Shown here in pieces: positions 1 through 8,805 of a DNA stretch of 64,000 nucleotides (positions are counted from its first letter, which is position 1; every line of letters begins with the position of its first letter). This stretch comes from Sphingobium cupriresistens. GTDB taxonomy: Bacteria > Pseudomonadota > Alphaproteobacteria > Sphingomonadales > Sphingomonadaceae. The notes under the pieces were generated by a model. That model was not told the origin of the DNA and did no database searches. It saw nothing but the letters and a program-made list of their open reading frames with translations. The position numbers were made by a program, and so were the translations under genes. The stretch is from positions 18,493 to 82,492 of the forward strand of contig NZ_SEOO01000020.1 in NCBI RefSeq assembly GCF_004152865.1, in the 5' to 3' direction.

Positions 1-869
1 AAGTGATCCTGCCCGGCTTCGAGGCGGCCGCCGTGCTGGACACGATCGCGCGCCATCGCGTCACCCATGTTTATATGCCGCCGACCGCGCTCTACAACTT
101 GCTCGACGCGCCGGAACGGGTGGGCAGCGACACGTCTTCGCTCAAGATATTCCTGCTGGTCGGATCGCCCGTCTCGCCGGAGAAATTACGGCAGGCGGTG
201 GAGATATTCGGCCCCTGCCTCTGCCAGGCCTATGGCCAAGTGGAATCGCCGATGATCGTCACATGGCTCTCGCCGGAGGATGTCGCAGCGGCGGCGTCGG
301 GCGACCGGCCCGAACGGCTAGCCAGTTGCGGCCGGCCCAGCCGCTCCGTCCGGGTCGCGATCATGGGTGAGGACGGCGCGCTGCTACCTGAGGGCGAGGC
401 GGGCGAACTGGTGGTGCGCGGCGTATTGGTGTCCCGCGAATATTATGACATGCCCGATGCCACGGCCGAAGTCCGCACCCATGGCTGGCACCATACGGGT
501 GACGTCGCCCGGCGCGACAAGGACGGCTATCTCTATATCGTCGATCGCAAGAAGGACATGGTCGTGTCCGGTGGCTTCAACGTCTTCACCGCCGAGGTGG
601 AGGCTGCCGTTACCGAATTGCCCGCCGTGCGCGAATGTGCGGTGATCGGCATCCCCCATGAAAAATGGGGCGAGGCCGTCCATGCCATTGTCGTCGCCGA
701 CAATATCGGTGAAACAGAGATCATCTCCCACGCCAAGGCCCGGCTGGGTGGGGTGAAGGCGCCCAAGAGCGTCGCCTTCGTCCCCGCCATTCCCCGGACC
801 GCCGCCGGAAAGATGGACAAGAAAGCCCTGCGCGCCGCCTATTGGACCGGCGCGCGGATGGTCAATTAG
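1..869 (+). CDS. AMP-dependent acyl-CoA ligase, C-terminal part (5' end outside window)
   Basis: This is the last ~289 residues of an ANL-superfamily adenylate-forming ligase, which activates a carboxylic acid to acyl-AMP and then acyl-CoA in the cytoplasm. The reading frame is open to the left edge, so the N-terminal half with the P-loop-like motif is missing. Visible family motifs are the aromatic/acyl pocket stretch QAYGQVES, the hinge region GWHHTGDVARRDKDGYLYIV followed by DRKKDMVVSGGFNV, and the C-terminal lysine motif PRTAAGKMDKKALR that carries the adenylation lysine. Seven bases separate its stop from the ribosome-binding site of a PQQ dehydrogenase gene, so they are probably co-transcribed. 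Substrate cannot be told; an aromatic or phenylpropanoid acid is plausible from context only. Confidence 0.85.
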   Translation, partial: VILPGFEAAAVLDTIARHRVTHVYMPPTALYNLLDAPERVGSDTSSLKIFLLVGSPVSPEKLRQAVEIFGPCLCQAYGQVESPMIVTWLSPEDVAAAASGDRPERLASCGRPSRSVRVAIMGEDGALLPEGEAGELVVRGVLVSREYYDMPDATAEVRTHGWHHTGDVARRDKDGYLYIVDRKKDMVVSGGFNVFTAEVEAAVTELPAVRECAVIGIPHEKWGEAVHAIVVADNIGETEIISHAKARLGGVKAPKSVAFVPAIPRTAAGKMDKKALRAAYWTGARMVN

Positions 870-912
870 GTGACAGATGCAAACATCTGCACCGCATAAG
901 GAGAGGAAGAGG

Positions 913-3042
913 ATGCGGGTCGCGGTTGTGCTGCTGTTGGGAACGAGTCTGGCCCTGTCGGCCTGTGGCAAGGGCACGAGCCAGGACGTTACTGCCCCTG
1001 CCTCCACAGGCGAGGTGGACGCCGCGCGGATTATCGCCGCCAAGCCCGCCGAATGGCTGTCGACCGGCCGCACCTATGACGAGCAACGCTTCAGCCCGCT
1101 GTCCGCGATCAATCAGGATACGGTCGGCAAGCTGGGTCTCGCCTGGTCGGCGGACATGGACACCAATCGCGGGCAGGAAGCGACGCCGCTCTTCATCGAC
1201 GGCACCCTCTATGTCTCCACCGCATGGAGCATGGTGAAGGCCTATGACGCGCGCAGCGGCAAACTGCTCTGGTCCTACGACCCGGCGGTGCCGCGCGAGA
1301 CGCTGGTCAAGGCCTGCTGCGACGCGGTCAATCGCGGGGTGGCGGCATGGGGCGACAAGATCTTCGTCGGCACGCTCGACGGCCGGTTGATCGCGATCGA
1401 CCGCAAGAGCGGCAAGTCCGTCTGGAGCGTCGTGACGCTGGACCAGACCAAGAACTACACCATCACCGGCGCGCCGCGCGTCGTGAACGGGTTGGTCGTC
1501 ATCGGCAATGGGGGAGCGGAATTCGGAGCCCGCGGCTATGTCGCCGCCTATGATGCCGACACCGGCGCGGAGAAGTGGAAATTCTACACCGTCCCGGCCC
1601 AGCCCGGCACGGAGAAGGAGCCCGACTATCTGAAGAAAGCCGCCGCCACCTGGTATGGCGAATGGTGGAAACAGGGCGGCGGCGGCACCGTGTGGGACGC
1701 CATGGCCTATGACCCGGAACTCGATCTGCTCTATATCGGCGTCGGCAATGGCTCCCCCTGGAACCAGGCCTATCGGTCGGATGGCAAGGGCGACAATCTT
1801 TATCTGTCCTCGATCGTCGCGGTTCATGCGAAGACGGGCGAATATGCCTGGCATTACCAGACGACGCCCGGCGATAGCTGGGACTTCACCGCCACCCAGC
1901 ATATCATGCTGGCCGACATGGAGATGGGCGGACAAAAGCGCAAAGTGCTGATGCAGGCGCCCAAGAACGGCTTCTTCTATGTGCTGGATCGCACCAACGG
2001 GAAGCTGCTGTCGGCCAAGAATTTCGTGCCGGTCAACTGGGCCAGCGGCATCGACATGAAGACCGGGCGACCGATCGAAAATCCGGAAGCGCGCTATTAC
2101 AAGACCGGCAAGCCCTTCATCGGCTCCCCCGGCGCGACCGGCGCGCATAGCTGGCACCCGATGGCGTCCGACCCCAAGAGCCAGACCGTCTTCATCCCCG
2201 CCAATCTCGCCGCCTTCCCCTATATCCCGGAAAAGGGGTGGAAGGCGAACAAGCTGGGCTTCAATGTCGGCGTCGATATCGCCGCTGCCGCCATGCCCGC
2301 CGACAAGGCGGTGCGCGATGCGGCGATGAAGGCGACCACCGGCGCGCTGATCGCCTGGGACCCGGTGGCGCAGAAGGAGAAATGGCGCGTCTCGTACAAA
2401 GGACCATGGAATGGCGGCGTGCTCGCGACCGGCGGCGACCTGGTGTTTCAGGGGACCGCGACCGGCGATTTCAACGCTTATGCGAGCGCGGACGGCCGCA
2501 AACTATGGTCCTTTCCCGCCCAGAGCGGCATCGTCGCCGCGCCCATCAGCTACGAACTGGACGGCGCGCAATATGTCGCGGTGATGGCTGGTTGGGGCGG
2601 TGTATGGGCGTTGGCCCCCGGTATCCTGTCCGACAAGAGCGGGCCGAGCCGCAATATCAGCCGCCTGGTGGTGTTCAAGCTGGGCGGCAAGGCCGCCTTG
2701 CCCCCAGCGCCGCCGCTCACCGCCATGCCGCTCGATCCGCCGCCCTCCATCGCCAGCGCAGCGGACATAGCCGCCGGCGGCGCGCGTTTCGGCCGCTATT
2801 GCAGCACCTGCCATGGCGATTCCGCGGTCGGCGGCAGCATCGTCCCAGACCTGCGCCGCAGCGCGGCGCTGAACGACAAGGCGACCTGGCGGATGATCGT
2901 GCATGACGGCGCGCTCAAGGATAATGGCATGGTCAGCTTCGCGTCGATCTTCTCAGCCAAGGAGATCGAGGATATCCGCGCTTACGTCATCCATCGCGCC
3001 AATGAGGACAAGACACTGGAAAGCAAGCCCAATGCCCGTTGA
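913..3042 (+). CDS. PQQ-dependent quinohemoprotein alcohol dehydrogenase (lipoprotein)
   Basis: Periplasmic type-II quinohemoprotein that oxidises alcohols with PQQ and passes electrons through heme c. I start it at the ATG preceded by GGAGAGGAAGAGG rather than the upstream in-frame ATG at 877. That gives 709 residues with a lipoprotein signal ending in LALSAC (Cys18). The eight-bladed PQQ propeller carries the vicinal disulfide Cys135-Cys136, and the C-terminal cytochrome domain has CSTCH (Cys630, Cys633, His634). The likely catalytic base is Asp324 in SWDFTATQ. The residue two places later is Thr, not the extra Asp of lanthanide-dependent XoxF/PedH enzymes, so I infer a calcium-type enzyme. 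Its last 11 bases overlap the amidohydrolase gene. No PQQ biosynthesis genes lie in the window. Confidence 0.9.
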   Translation: MRVAVVLLLGTSLALSACGKGTSQDVTAPASTGEVDAARIIAAKPAEWLSTGRTYDEQRFSPLSAINQDTVGKLGLAWSADMDTNRGQEATPLFIDGTLYVSTAWSMVKAYDARSGKLLWSYDPAVPRETLVKACCDAVNRGVAAWGDKIFVGTLDGRLIAIDRKSGKSVWSVVTLDQTKNYTITGAPRVVNGLVVIGNGGAEFGARGYVAAYDADTGAEKWKFYTVPAQPGTEKEPDYLKKAAATWYGEWWKQGGGGTVWDAMAYDPELDLLYIGVGNGSPWNQAYRSDGKGDNLYLSSIVAVHAKTGEYAWHYQTTPGDSWDFTATQHIMLADMEMGGQKRKVLMQAPKNGFFYVLDRTNGKLLSAKNFVPVNWASGIDMKTGRPIENPEARYYKTGKPFIGSPGATGAHSWHPMASDPKSQTVFIPANLAAFPYIPEKGWKANKLGFNVGVDIAAAAMPADKAVRDAAMKATTGALIAWDPVAQKEKWRVSYKGPWNGGVLATGGDLVFQGTATGDFNAYASADGRKLWSFPAQSGIVAAPISYELDGAQYVAVMAGWGGVWALAPGILSDKSGPSRNISRLVVFKLGGKAALPPAPPLTAMPLDPPPSIASAADIAAGGARFGRYCSTCHGDSAVGGSIVPDLRRSAALNDKATWRMIVHDGALKDNGMVSFASIFSAKEIEDIRAYVIHRANEDKTLESKPNAR

Positions 3043-3904
3043 TCCGACCAAGGTTCTCGCCATCGACGTCCATGTCCATGCCGAAGTGTCGTGCCACGAT
3101 CCCGAAGACCCGGTGATGGCCAAATATTTCGACGCGGCGTCGGCCTATTTCAAGGCGGACCGCAAGCGGCCGACCATTCCTGAAACCATCGCTTATTATC
3201 GGGCGCAGAATATCGCCTTCTGCCTGTTCACCGTCGATTGCGAGAGCGGCATCGGGGCCAAGCGGATCAGCAATTACGAAGTGGCGGAACTGGCCGCCAA
3301 CGACAGCGACATCGTCATCCCTTTCGCCTCGATCGACCCGCGCAAGGGCAAGTTCGGCGCGCGCGAAGCCCGCGATCTGGTGGAGAATTACGGAGTCAAA
3401 GGCTTCAAATTCCACGGCATCATGCAGGATTGCCACCCGGCCGACCGGGTCGCCTATCCCATTTACGAAGTGATCGCCGAATATAAGCTGCCCGCCATCT
3501 TCCACACCGGCCATTCCGGCATGGGCACGGGGATGCGCGGTGGCGGCGGCGTGCGGCTGAAATATGGTCAGCCCATATTGGTGGACGATGTCGCGGTCGA
3601 TTTTCCCGACATGAAGATCATCCTGGCCCATCCGAGCTGGCCCTGGACCGACGAAAGCCTGTCGATGGCGCTGCACAAGGATAATGTCTTCATGGACCTG
3701 TCCGGCTGGTCGCCCAAATATTTCCCCAAACAGGTGATTCAGTACGCCAACACGCAGTTGAAGCATAAAATGCTCTTCGGGTCCGACTGGCCGCTGATCC
3801 GCCCGGAAAAATGGATCGACGCCGCGCGGGAGGCAGGCTTCCGCGAAGAGGTGCTGCCGCTCATCATGAAGGATAATGCGGTCAAGCTGCTGGGACTGGG
3901 CTGA
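3032..3904 (+). CDS. Amidohydrolase family 2 (ACMSD-like metal hydrolase/decarboxylase)
   Basis: A 290-residue TIM-barrel protein of the amidohydrolase-2 family, whose members include carboxylic acid decarboxylases and hydratases acting on aromatic ring-cleavage intermediates. The start chosen is the ATG inside the end of the PQQ gene (MPVDPTKVLAIDVHVH); the longer in-frame extension upstream is out-of-frame PQQ coding sequence. Metal-binding motifs are visible in order: DVHVH (His14, His16), GFKFHG, FHTGHSG, ILAHPSWPW and FGSDWPL with the conserved Asp. The overlap with the PQQ gene suggests translational coupling. The substrate is unknown; 4-oxalomesaconate hydratase or resorcylate decarboxylase-like chemistry are both possible. 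Confidence 0.82.
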   Translation: MPVDPTKVLAIDVHVHAEVSCHDPEDPVMAKYFDAASAYFKADRKRPTIPETIAYYRAQNIAFCLFTVDCESGIGAKRISNYEVAELAANDSDIVIPFASIDPRKGKFGAREARDLVENYGVKGFKFHGIMQDCHPADRVAYPIYEVIAEYKLPAIFHTGHSGMGTGMRGGGGVRLKYGQPILVDDVAVDFPDMKIILAHPSWPWTDESLSMALHKDNVFMDLSGWSPKYFPKQVIQYANTQLKHKMLFGSDWPLIRPEKWIDAAREAGFREEVLPLIMKDNAVKLLGLG

Positions 3905-3923
3905 GCCAGGCTTTCGTCGATAT

Positions 3924-3962
3924 AAAAAGCTGGCCGGGCGGCCCCTTTATCCGCCCGGCCAG
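3924..3962 (-). terminator. Intrinsic terminator, strong on the minus strand
   Basis: Between two convergent genes lies a perfect 12-bp inverted repeat, CTGGCCGGGCGG and CCGCCCGGCCAG, with a 9-base loop. Read on the minus strand, the hairpin is followed by CTTTTTATA, the classic U-run, right after the SDR gene ends. On the plus strand the following bases are less T-rich, but it may work both ways. Confidence 0.85.
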
Positions 3963-3970
3963 AGTCATTT

Positions 3971-4864
3971 CTAACTCTCGACCTTTTCCCGCTTCTCGCC
4001 GCCCGGCACGCCATGGGCGACGCGCTTGGCATAATCGGGATCGTCCTGCGGCCGGGCGACCGCCGCCATCACCCGCTCATGGATATCCTCCAGCGTGCCG
4101 CGAAATTCAGGATAGGGCAGGATATAGAGCTGGTCCGCCTCCACGCCCTTGAGCACATAGCGCGCCAGCACTTCCGGCTCCATGCCGACCGCTATCACCT
4201 GCTTCAGATGCGCCATGACATCGGGGTCCGCGCCATAATATCCGCTATTCCGCTGATGCACCGGCCGGGTCAGCACCGCTTCGTGGATATTGCTGTTGAC
4301 CGCACCGGGACACAACATCGATACGCCGATGCCATGATCGGCCAGATCCAGCGCCAGACATTCGCTGAGGCCCCGGATCGCCATTTTCGACGTGCAGTAA
4401 ATGCCCGTCCCCTTGAGCGCGACGAAGGCGGACATCGACGCGGTGTTGACGATATGCCCGCCCTTGCCCCGTTCGATCATGCGCGGCACGAAGGTCTGGA
4501 TGCCGTTGATGACCCCCTTCAAATTGACGTCCAACTGCCAGTCCCAGTCATCATAGGTGGCGTTCTGGAGCGGGCCGAAGATCGACACGCCCGCCGTGTT
4601 GAAGAGCAGTTCCACCGGCCCCAGCTTCGCCTCGACGTCGTCCGCGGCGCGGGCATAGGCGGCGCGGTCGGTGATATCCAGCTTTACCGCCATCACATCA
4701 TGGCCGCGCCCGTCGAACCAGGCCATCGCCTCGTCCAGATGGTCCTGCCTTATGTCGGCGATCGCGACCTTGCACCCGGCCTGCGCGAAGACCTTCGCCT
4801 GCCCCAGCCCCACGCCCGATCCGCCCCCGGTGATGAAGGCGGTGCGGCCGGCAACCTGCGTCAT
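3971..4864 (-). CDS. SDR dehydrogenase, LigD/LigL/LigN/LigO-like C-alpha-dehydrogenase
   Basis: A 297-residue classical short-chain dehydrogenase. The NAD(P) loop is TGGGSGVGLG at residues 12-21, followed by NTAGV and the catalytic Ser, Tyr (IYCTSK) and Lys. Over its length it resembles, as recalled, the SYK-6 C-alpha-dehydrogenases that oxidise the benzylic alcohol of guaiacylglycerol-beta-guaiacyl ether. Shared stretches include GQAKVF, ARAADDVEA, FGPL..TYDDWDW, GVINGI..FVPRMI and LYILPYPE. The acidic residue in ADIR after the second strand suggests NAD preference. It is the last gene of a minus-strand operon after a second such SDR (4-base ATGA overlap) and a beta-keto acid cleavage enzyme. 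A general alcohol dehydrogenase remains possible. Confidence 0.8.
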   Translation of the reverse strand: MTQVAGRTAFITGGGSGVGLGQAKVFAQAGCKVAIADIRQDHLDEAMAWFDGRGHDVMAVKLDITDRAAYARAADDVEAKLGPVELLFNTAGVSIFGPLQNATYDDWDWQLDVNLKGVINGIQTFVPRMIERGKGGHIVNTASMSAFVALKGTGIYCTSKMAIRGLSECLALDLADHGIGVSMLCPGAVNSNIHEAVLTRPVHQRNSGYYGADPDVMAHLKQVIAVGMEPEVLARYVLKGVEADQLYILPYPEFRGTLEDIHERVMAAVARPQDDPDYAKRVAHGVPGGEKREKVES

Positions 4865-5796
4865 GCCGCCAGTTCCTTCGCCTTGCGCCGCGCCAGTTGG
4901 TCGTCGAACACCGGATTGCCGAGCAGGAAGCCGATTTCCTTCGCCCGATCCTGATTGATCGTCTCATCGGGGAAGGAGGCCAGGATCGCGTCGAAGCGCG
5001 TCCGCATCCCGGCGGCGAATTCGGGGTGGGTCAGGATGTAGAGGTCGTTGGCGCGGATGCCGGCCAGCACCCGTTCGCCAACCTCGTCCGCGCTCATCCA
5101 AAGCGGCGACACAGGCCGCTTTTCCAGTTCCTCCTCGCGCTGGCGATAGCCGCTATCCTCGCGATATTCGGCGGGACGCAGTTCGCCGCTATGCGCGATA
5201 TTGCTCTGCACCGGGCCGGGCATGAAGGCGGAGACGCCGATATTCTCCGCCGCCAGTTCGCCGCGAATGGCCTCGGAAATGCCCAGCACGGCCGCTTTGG
5301 CCGCGGTGTAGATGGCCGAATAGCCGATCGGGATCAGCGCCGATTGGGACGATGTGGTGACGATCTGCCCGCCCTCCCCATGCGCCTTGATGCGCGGCAG
5401 GATCGTGACCAGACCATTGATGACCCCGCCCAGATTGACGCCCATGCCCCAGTCCCAATCATCGAAACGCGCGTCCAGCACCGGTCCCATCACGCCCACC
5501 CCGGCATTGCCGACCAGAATATGAATCTTGCCGAAGCGCGCCTCCGCCGCGTCGGCGGCGCGGGCGAAGCCGGCACGGTCGGTGACGTCCAGTTGCACCG
5601 TTTCCACCTGTCCATCGGCGGCCAGATCGGCCTTCGCCTGCGCCAGGGCGTCCTCGCGAATATCGGCGATCACCACATTGGCGCCCGCCCGCACCAGCGC
5701 GCGGGCGATGCCAAGGCCAATGCCGTTCGCGCCGCCGGTGATGAAGGCCGTGCGGCCGCTGACGTCGCCCATGGGCGTTGCTGCTGTCTGTGTCAT
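4861..5796 (-). CDS. SDR dehydrogenase, second LigD/LigL-like C-alpha-dehydrogenase
   Basis: A 311-residue short-chain dehydrogenase starting at MTQTAATPMG, with an AGAGAGAG-type Shine-Dalgarno just upstream; longer in-frame extensions run into the beta-keto acid cleavage gene and are rejected. It has TGGANGIGLG for the dinucleotide, VGNAGV, and the Ser-Tyr-Lys triad with IYTAAKAA. It shares with the next gene, and with the recalled LigD group, the segments ARAAD, DDWDWGMGVNL, GVINGL and LYILTHPEF. Two paralogues side by side recall the SYK-6 situation, where several Lig dehydrogenases divide the alpha-carbon stereoisomers of aryl ethers between them. That division of labour is an inference here. 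Confidence 0.78.
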   Translation of the reverse strand: MTQTAATPMGDVSGRTAFITGGANGIGLGIARALVRAGANVVIADIREDALAQAKADLAADGQVETVQLDVTDRAGFARAADAAEARFGKIHILVGNAGVGVMGPVLDARFDDWDWGMGVNLGGVINGLVTILPRIKAHGEGGQIVTTSSQSALIPIGYSAIYTAAKAAVLGISEAIRGELAAENIGVSAFMPGPVQSNIAHSGELRPAEYREDSGYRQREEELEKRPVSPLWMSADEVGERVLAGIRANDLYILTHPEFAAGMRTRFDAILASFPDETINQDRAKEIGFLLGNPVFDDQLARRKAKELAA

Positions 5797-5810
5797 ATCG
5801 ATCCTCTCTC

Positions 5811-6686
5811 TTATTGTTTCAGGCCCAGCATCGCTCGCGCTTCGCCGGCACTGGCGACATCCGCGCCGATGCGTTCGATGATTTCGACGCCCCAACGCAC
5901 CAGGTCGGCATTGTCCTGCGCCATCCTGCCCTTGCGCAGGTAGATCGTATCCTCGAACCCGACCCGCACATTGCCGCCCAGCAGCGCGGACTGCGCCGCC
6001 ATGGGGAAGCTGTGGCGGCTGACGCCAAAGCCGGTGAACTGCGCCCCGCGCGGAATCTGGTTCCTGGAATAGAGCATCGCCTCGGTCGTCGCGGGCAGGC
6101 CATATTTGGTGCCCAGAACGAAGGTGAAGGGCGCATTTTTCGGAATCGCGCCCTTGGCCATCAGATCGTCGGCGAAGACGAAGTCGCCCGCTTCGAAACA
6201 TTCGATTTCCGGCAGCACGCCTGCGTCCTGAATCATATGACCCATCTTGGTGATCATGGGATCAAGGTTGATCGCCACCCCGCCCCATAGCTGCATCGTG
6301 CAGATGTCGAGTGTGCACATGTCGGGCTTGAGATCGAGAATATGCTCCAGCCGCCGTTCGGCGGTGAACATCAAGGTGCCGGGGCCGCAGACGGCCGGAT
6401 CTTCATCCCCCTGCATCCAGGTGCAGCCCGGCCCGGTGGTGACGTTCAGGATCACGTCGTTGTTCCTGGCGCGGATCAGGCCGACGACCTCGCGATAATC
6501 GTCCAGCGCCTGCGAGGGATCGCCGGTTTCGCGGTCGCGCACATGCAGATGGATGATCGCCGCGCCCGCCGCCGCCGCCGCCAGCGCTTCGGCCGCGACA
6601 TGATCGGGGCGAAAGGGGAAATTGGGATGTGCCGGCATCGGTGAACTTCCGGTCACCGCGCAGGTCACAAATAGCTTGCCAGCCAA
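5811..6686 (-). CDS. Beta-keto acid cleavage enzyme (BKACE, DUF849)
   Basis: A 291-residue TIM-barrel enzyme of the BKACE family. Members react a beta-keto acid with acetyl-CoA to give acetoacetate and a new acyl-CoA. The zinc ligands are visible as HLHVRD (His46, His48) and the Glu of VRVGFEDTIY (Glu245). The start is a TTG preceded by GGACAGGAGAG at good spacing; no ATG fits better. It heads an operon with two C-alpha-dehydrogenase-like SDRs and lies opposite a regulator gene. In SYK-6 the beta-aryl ether product is degraded through vanilloyl acetate by an acetyl-CoA-dependent enzyme (VceA) and a thioesterase. This gene fits that chemistry, but I cannot confirm orthology. Confidence 0.87.
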   Translation of the reverse strand: MAGKLFVTCAVTGSSPMPAHPNFPFRPDHVAAEALAAAAAGAAIIHLHVRDRETGDPSQALDDYREVVGLIRARNNDVILNVTTGPGCTWMQGDEDPAVCGPGTLMFTAERRLEHILDLKPDMCTLDICTMQLWGGVAINLDPMITKMGHMIQDAGVLPEIECFEAGDFVFADDLMAKGAIPKNAPFTFVLGTKYGLPATTEAMLYSRNQIPRGAQFTGFGVSRHSFPMAAQSALLGGNVRVGFEDTIYLRKGRMAQDNADLVRWGVEIIERIGADVASAGEARAMLGLKQ

Positions 6687-6805
6687 TCTTACTCTCCTGT
6701 CCAGTCTCGGCTATGCTGCCGATCGCAGACCACAGGGTCTTGCAGAGGAGACGGCCCGCAAGAAGGCCGGTGGATGTCCCATTATTGCGAGTAACTGGAT
6801 AAGGC

Positions 6806-7639
6806 ATGGCACAGAGGGAAGAATTGTCGCGGTTCCTGAAAGCTGCGCGGGCGAAGCTGGCCCCGTCGGACGTCGGCCTGCCGCCGGGCGAACGCCGCCG
6901 CACGCGCGGGCTTCGGCGCGAAGAGGTGGCGACGCTCGCGGGGATGAGCGTCACCTGGTACACCTGGTTCGAGCAGGGGCGGGAGGTCCAGCTATCCGCG
7001 CCGATGCTGGAGCGATTGAGCCGGACGCTGCGCCTCAGCCCCAATGAGCGGGAATTTCTCTTCGCCCTGGCCCAGCATCGGCCGCCGCCGCTGGCGGGTC
7101 GCCCCGATGAAACGATTCATGTCGGCACCCAGCATCTGATGGATGCGCTGTCGATTCCCGCGCTGGTGATCGTGGAGGACTGGACCGTGATCGGCTGGAA
7201 CCGGCTGGTCGGCCGGGCCTTTCGCGATTACAGCCCATTGCCGCGGGAGCAACGCAACCTCTTCCGCATCCTGATGCTGAACCCACGCTACCGCGCCGAT
7301 CCAGACAAGTTCCAGGACATGTGCCGCCGCCTGATCGCGCGCTTCAAATGGGACTATAGCCGCACGGCCCAGCCGGAGGTGTTCGAAGGGATCATCGCCG
7401 ACATGATGGAGCAGTCCGACTTCTTTCAGCGCTATTGGCAGGAATCGGAGATCATGGCCCATTTCGAGGACACGAACATCGCCGACATGCCCGGCGTGGG
7501 CGAAATCATGTTCCGCCACACCAGCTATGCGATCGAGGAAGCGCCGGGCCAACGCCTGCTGCTGTTCGCCCCGCTGGACGATGTCAGCGCCGCGCGGCTG
7601 GCTAAGCTGGTGGCGGAGACGGAGAGCGTCGCCGCCTGA
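6806..7639 (+). CDS. XRE-family regulator with MmyB-like ligand domain
   Basis: A 277-residue transcription factor. Residues ~10-75 form an XRE helix-turn-helix (GLRREEVATLAGMSVTWYTW), and the rest matches the MmyB-like ligand-binding domain, which is predicted to sense hydrophobic small molecules. It is divergent from the BKACE-SDR operon with about 120 bases between the two starts, so it probably controls that operon and itself. I see no convincing inverted repeat in the intergenic stretch. The gene ends 10 bases before a convergent small gene. Confidence 0.85.
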   Translation: MAQREELSRFLKAARAKLAPSDVGLPPGERRRTRGLRREEVATLAGMSVTWYTWFEQGREVQLSAPMLERLSRTLRLSPNEREFLFALAQHRPPPLAGRPDETIHVGTQHLMDALSIPALVIVEDWTVIGWNRLVGRAFRDYSPLPREQRNLFRILMLNPRYRADPDKFQDMCRRLIARFKWDYSRTAQPEVFEGIIADMMEQSDFFQRYWQESEIMAHFEDTNIADMPGVGEIMFRHTSYAIEEAPGQRLLLFAPLDDVSAARLAKLVAETESVAA

Positions 7640-7650
7640 CCGGCGACGCT
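7625..7650. terminator. Candidate bidirectional hairpin at convergent gene ends
   Basis: AGCGTCGCCG and CGGCGACGCT form a perfect 10-bp stem around a 6-base loop. It spans the stop codons of the XRE regulator and the convergent small gene. There is no clear T-run on either side, so termination strength is uncertain. Confidence 0.45.
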
Positions 7651-7913
7651 TAGTTCGTCTCGCGCTTCAGCCGCTCGGCCAGCGCCGCGATCTCGTCCGG
7701 CTCCAGCAGCCAGGTACGTGTCTTGCGCCCTTCGCGATGCACGGGCTGGGTCAGCAGCACGCGCGCCTGCGCCTTGGCTTCGGGCTTATAGAGTCCATAA
7801 TGGACGGCGCAGTCGCGTATCGTGCCGATCAGCGGCGGTTTGCCGTCCAGGTCGATCATGGTCGCGGGCTGATCCCAGGGGATGGCGGCGACGCCGGGAT
7901 ATTTCTGTTCCAT
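7650..7913 (-). CDS. Small hypothetical protein
   Basis: An 87-residue soluble protein of unknown function. It has no signal peptide, membrane segment or motif that I recognise. The N-terminal half is hydrophobic and glycine/proline-rich, and the C-terminal third is basic and charged, ending EPDEIAALAERLKRETN. The ATG has no strong Shine-Dalgarno. It is convergent with the XRE regulator and followed on the same strand, upstream, by a DUF4197 gene about 70 bases away. Codon use resembles its neighbours, which argues for a real gene. Confidence 0.55.
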   Translation of the reverse strand: MEQKYPGVAAIPWDQPATMIDLDGKPPLIGTIRDCAVHYGLYKPEAKAQARVLLTQPVHREGRKTRTWLLEPDEIAALAERLKRETN

Positions 7914-7985
7914 GGCGCCGGGACACCACGCCCCGGCACCGAAATCAAGACATAAGCGATAGACCTGGGCATCGTACGGCCAAAA

Positions 7986-8657
7986 TCAGTGCAGCAGCGT
8001 CATCAGAATCGGGTCGCGCGTCGCGCCCGGATCGCGGCGAATTTCCGCCTCCTCCCGCCCGATCGCGCGAAAGATCGCATCGCCGATCTGGCCGGACACA
8101 TTGTCGGCCAGCGCCGCATAATCCCTCCCCCCGCTGACGGAGAGCGCGGCGGACAGCATTTCGAACATGTCGGACCGCAGCGCGCGCGACGCACCGGGCA
8201 GCACCGCCTCTACCACCGATCCGCGCGCTTCGCGCGCCAGCAGGTCGGTCGCCGCCGTCGGGCCGCCACGCAGCACCGACACGGCATCGGCCAACGTCAT
8301 GCGCTGCACCGCTTCCATCACGATCGGCGTGGCATTGTCGGCCAGATCGACCGCGACATCGTTGAGCGACCGGGCCACCTGATTGCGCACAGCGTTCGTG
8401 CGCAGCAAGGCGGACAGCACCGCGCCGCCCTTCCCGCCGCTCAGGTCCGGCGGCACGATCCGGGTCAACTGGTCGTCATAAAAGCCACCCGGTTCGGTCA
8501 GCCGGGCAAAGGCGCGCTCGCTCGACAGTTGAAGCAGCCGCCGCACCGCATCCTCGACGGTGTAGCGCCCCATCGGCGTGGCGCAGGCCGCCAGTGGCAG
8601 CAGCGCCAAGGCCGCGATCAGGCTGCGCCTGTCGGAAAGTCCGAATATTTGCTCCAT
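7986..8657 (-). CDS. DUF4197 family exported (lipo)protein
   Basis: A 223-residue protein with an N-terminal hydrophobic segment ending LALLPLAACAT, a plausible lipoprotein signal with Cys25. The mature part is helical and matches the DUF4197 pattern: LTEPGGFYDD near the start, ALLRTNAVRNQVARSLNDVAVDLADNATPIVMEAVQRMT in the middle, and a C-terminal ISGQ/FRAIGREEA-like end. The family is common in proteobacteria and its function is not known. It stands alone on its strand between a small hypothetical gene and an intergenic repeat, so context adds nothing. Confidence 0.8.
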   Translation of the reverse strand: MEQIFGLSDRRSLIAALALLPLAACATPMGRYTVEDAVRRLLQLSSERAFARLTEPGGFYDDQLTRIVPPDLSGGKGGAVLSALLRTNAVRNQVARSLNDVAVDLADNATPIVMEAVQRMTLADAVSVLRGGPTAATDLLAREARGSVVEAVLPGASRALRSDMFEMLSAALSVSGGRDYAALADNVSGQIGDAIFRAIGREEAEIRRDPGATRDPILMTLLH

Positions 8658-8734
8658 GCCGCATCTCCCTTTTCGTGGCGGACGCTATGGCCCGGTCAGG
8701 CTTGCGGGGCGCTGAACGTGGATAAAGAACGCCA

Positions 8735-8797
8735 TGCTCCCGCGAAGGCGAGAGTCCAGTTCAGGCGGCAGGACTGGGTTCCCGCCTGCGCGGGAAC
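8735..8797. repeat. REP-like palindromic intergenic element
   Basis: This intergenic stretch contains GTTCCCGC-CTGC-GCGGGAAC, a perfect 8-bp stem at 8778-8797. It is preceded by the imperfect stem CTCCCGCGAAGGCGAGAG, and AGTCCAGT and ACTGG lie between them. The arrangement is typical of short palindromic repeats scattered through sphingomonad and caulobacter genomes. Confidence 0.6.
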
Positions 8798-8805
8798 AGG
8801 CAACA

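Noticed and set aside
913..3042. Idea that the PQQ enzymes are lanthanide-dependent (XoxF/PedH-like)
   Set aside because: The position two residues after the catalytic Asp is Thr in both proteins, not the Asp needed for lanthanide binding.
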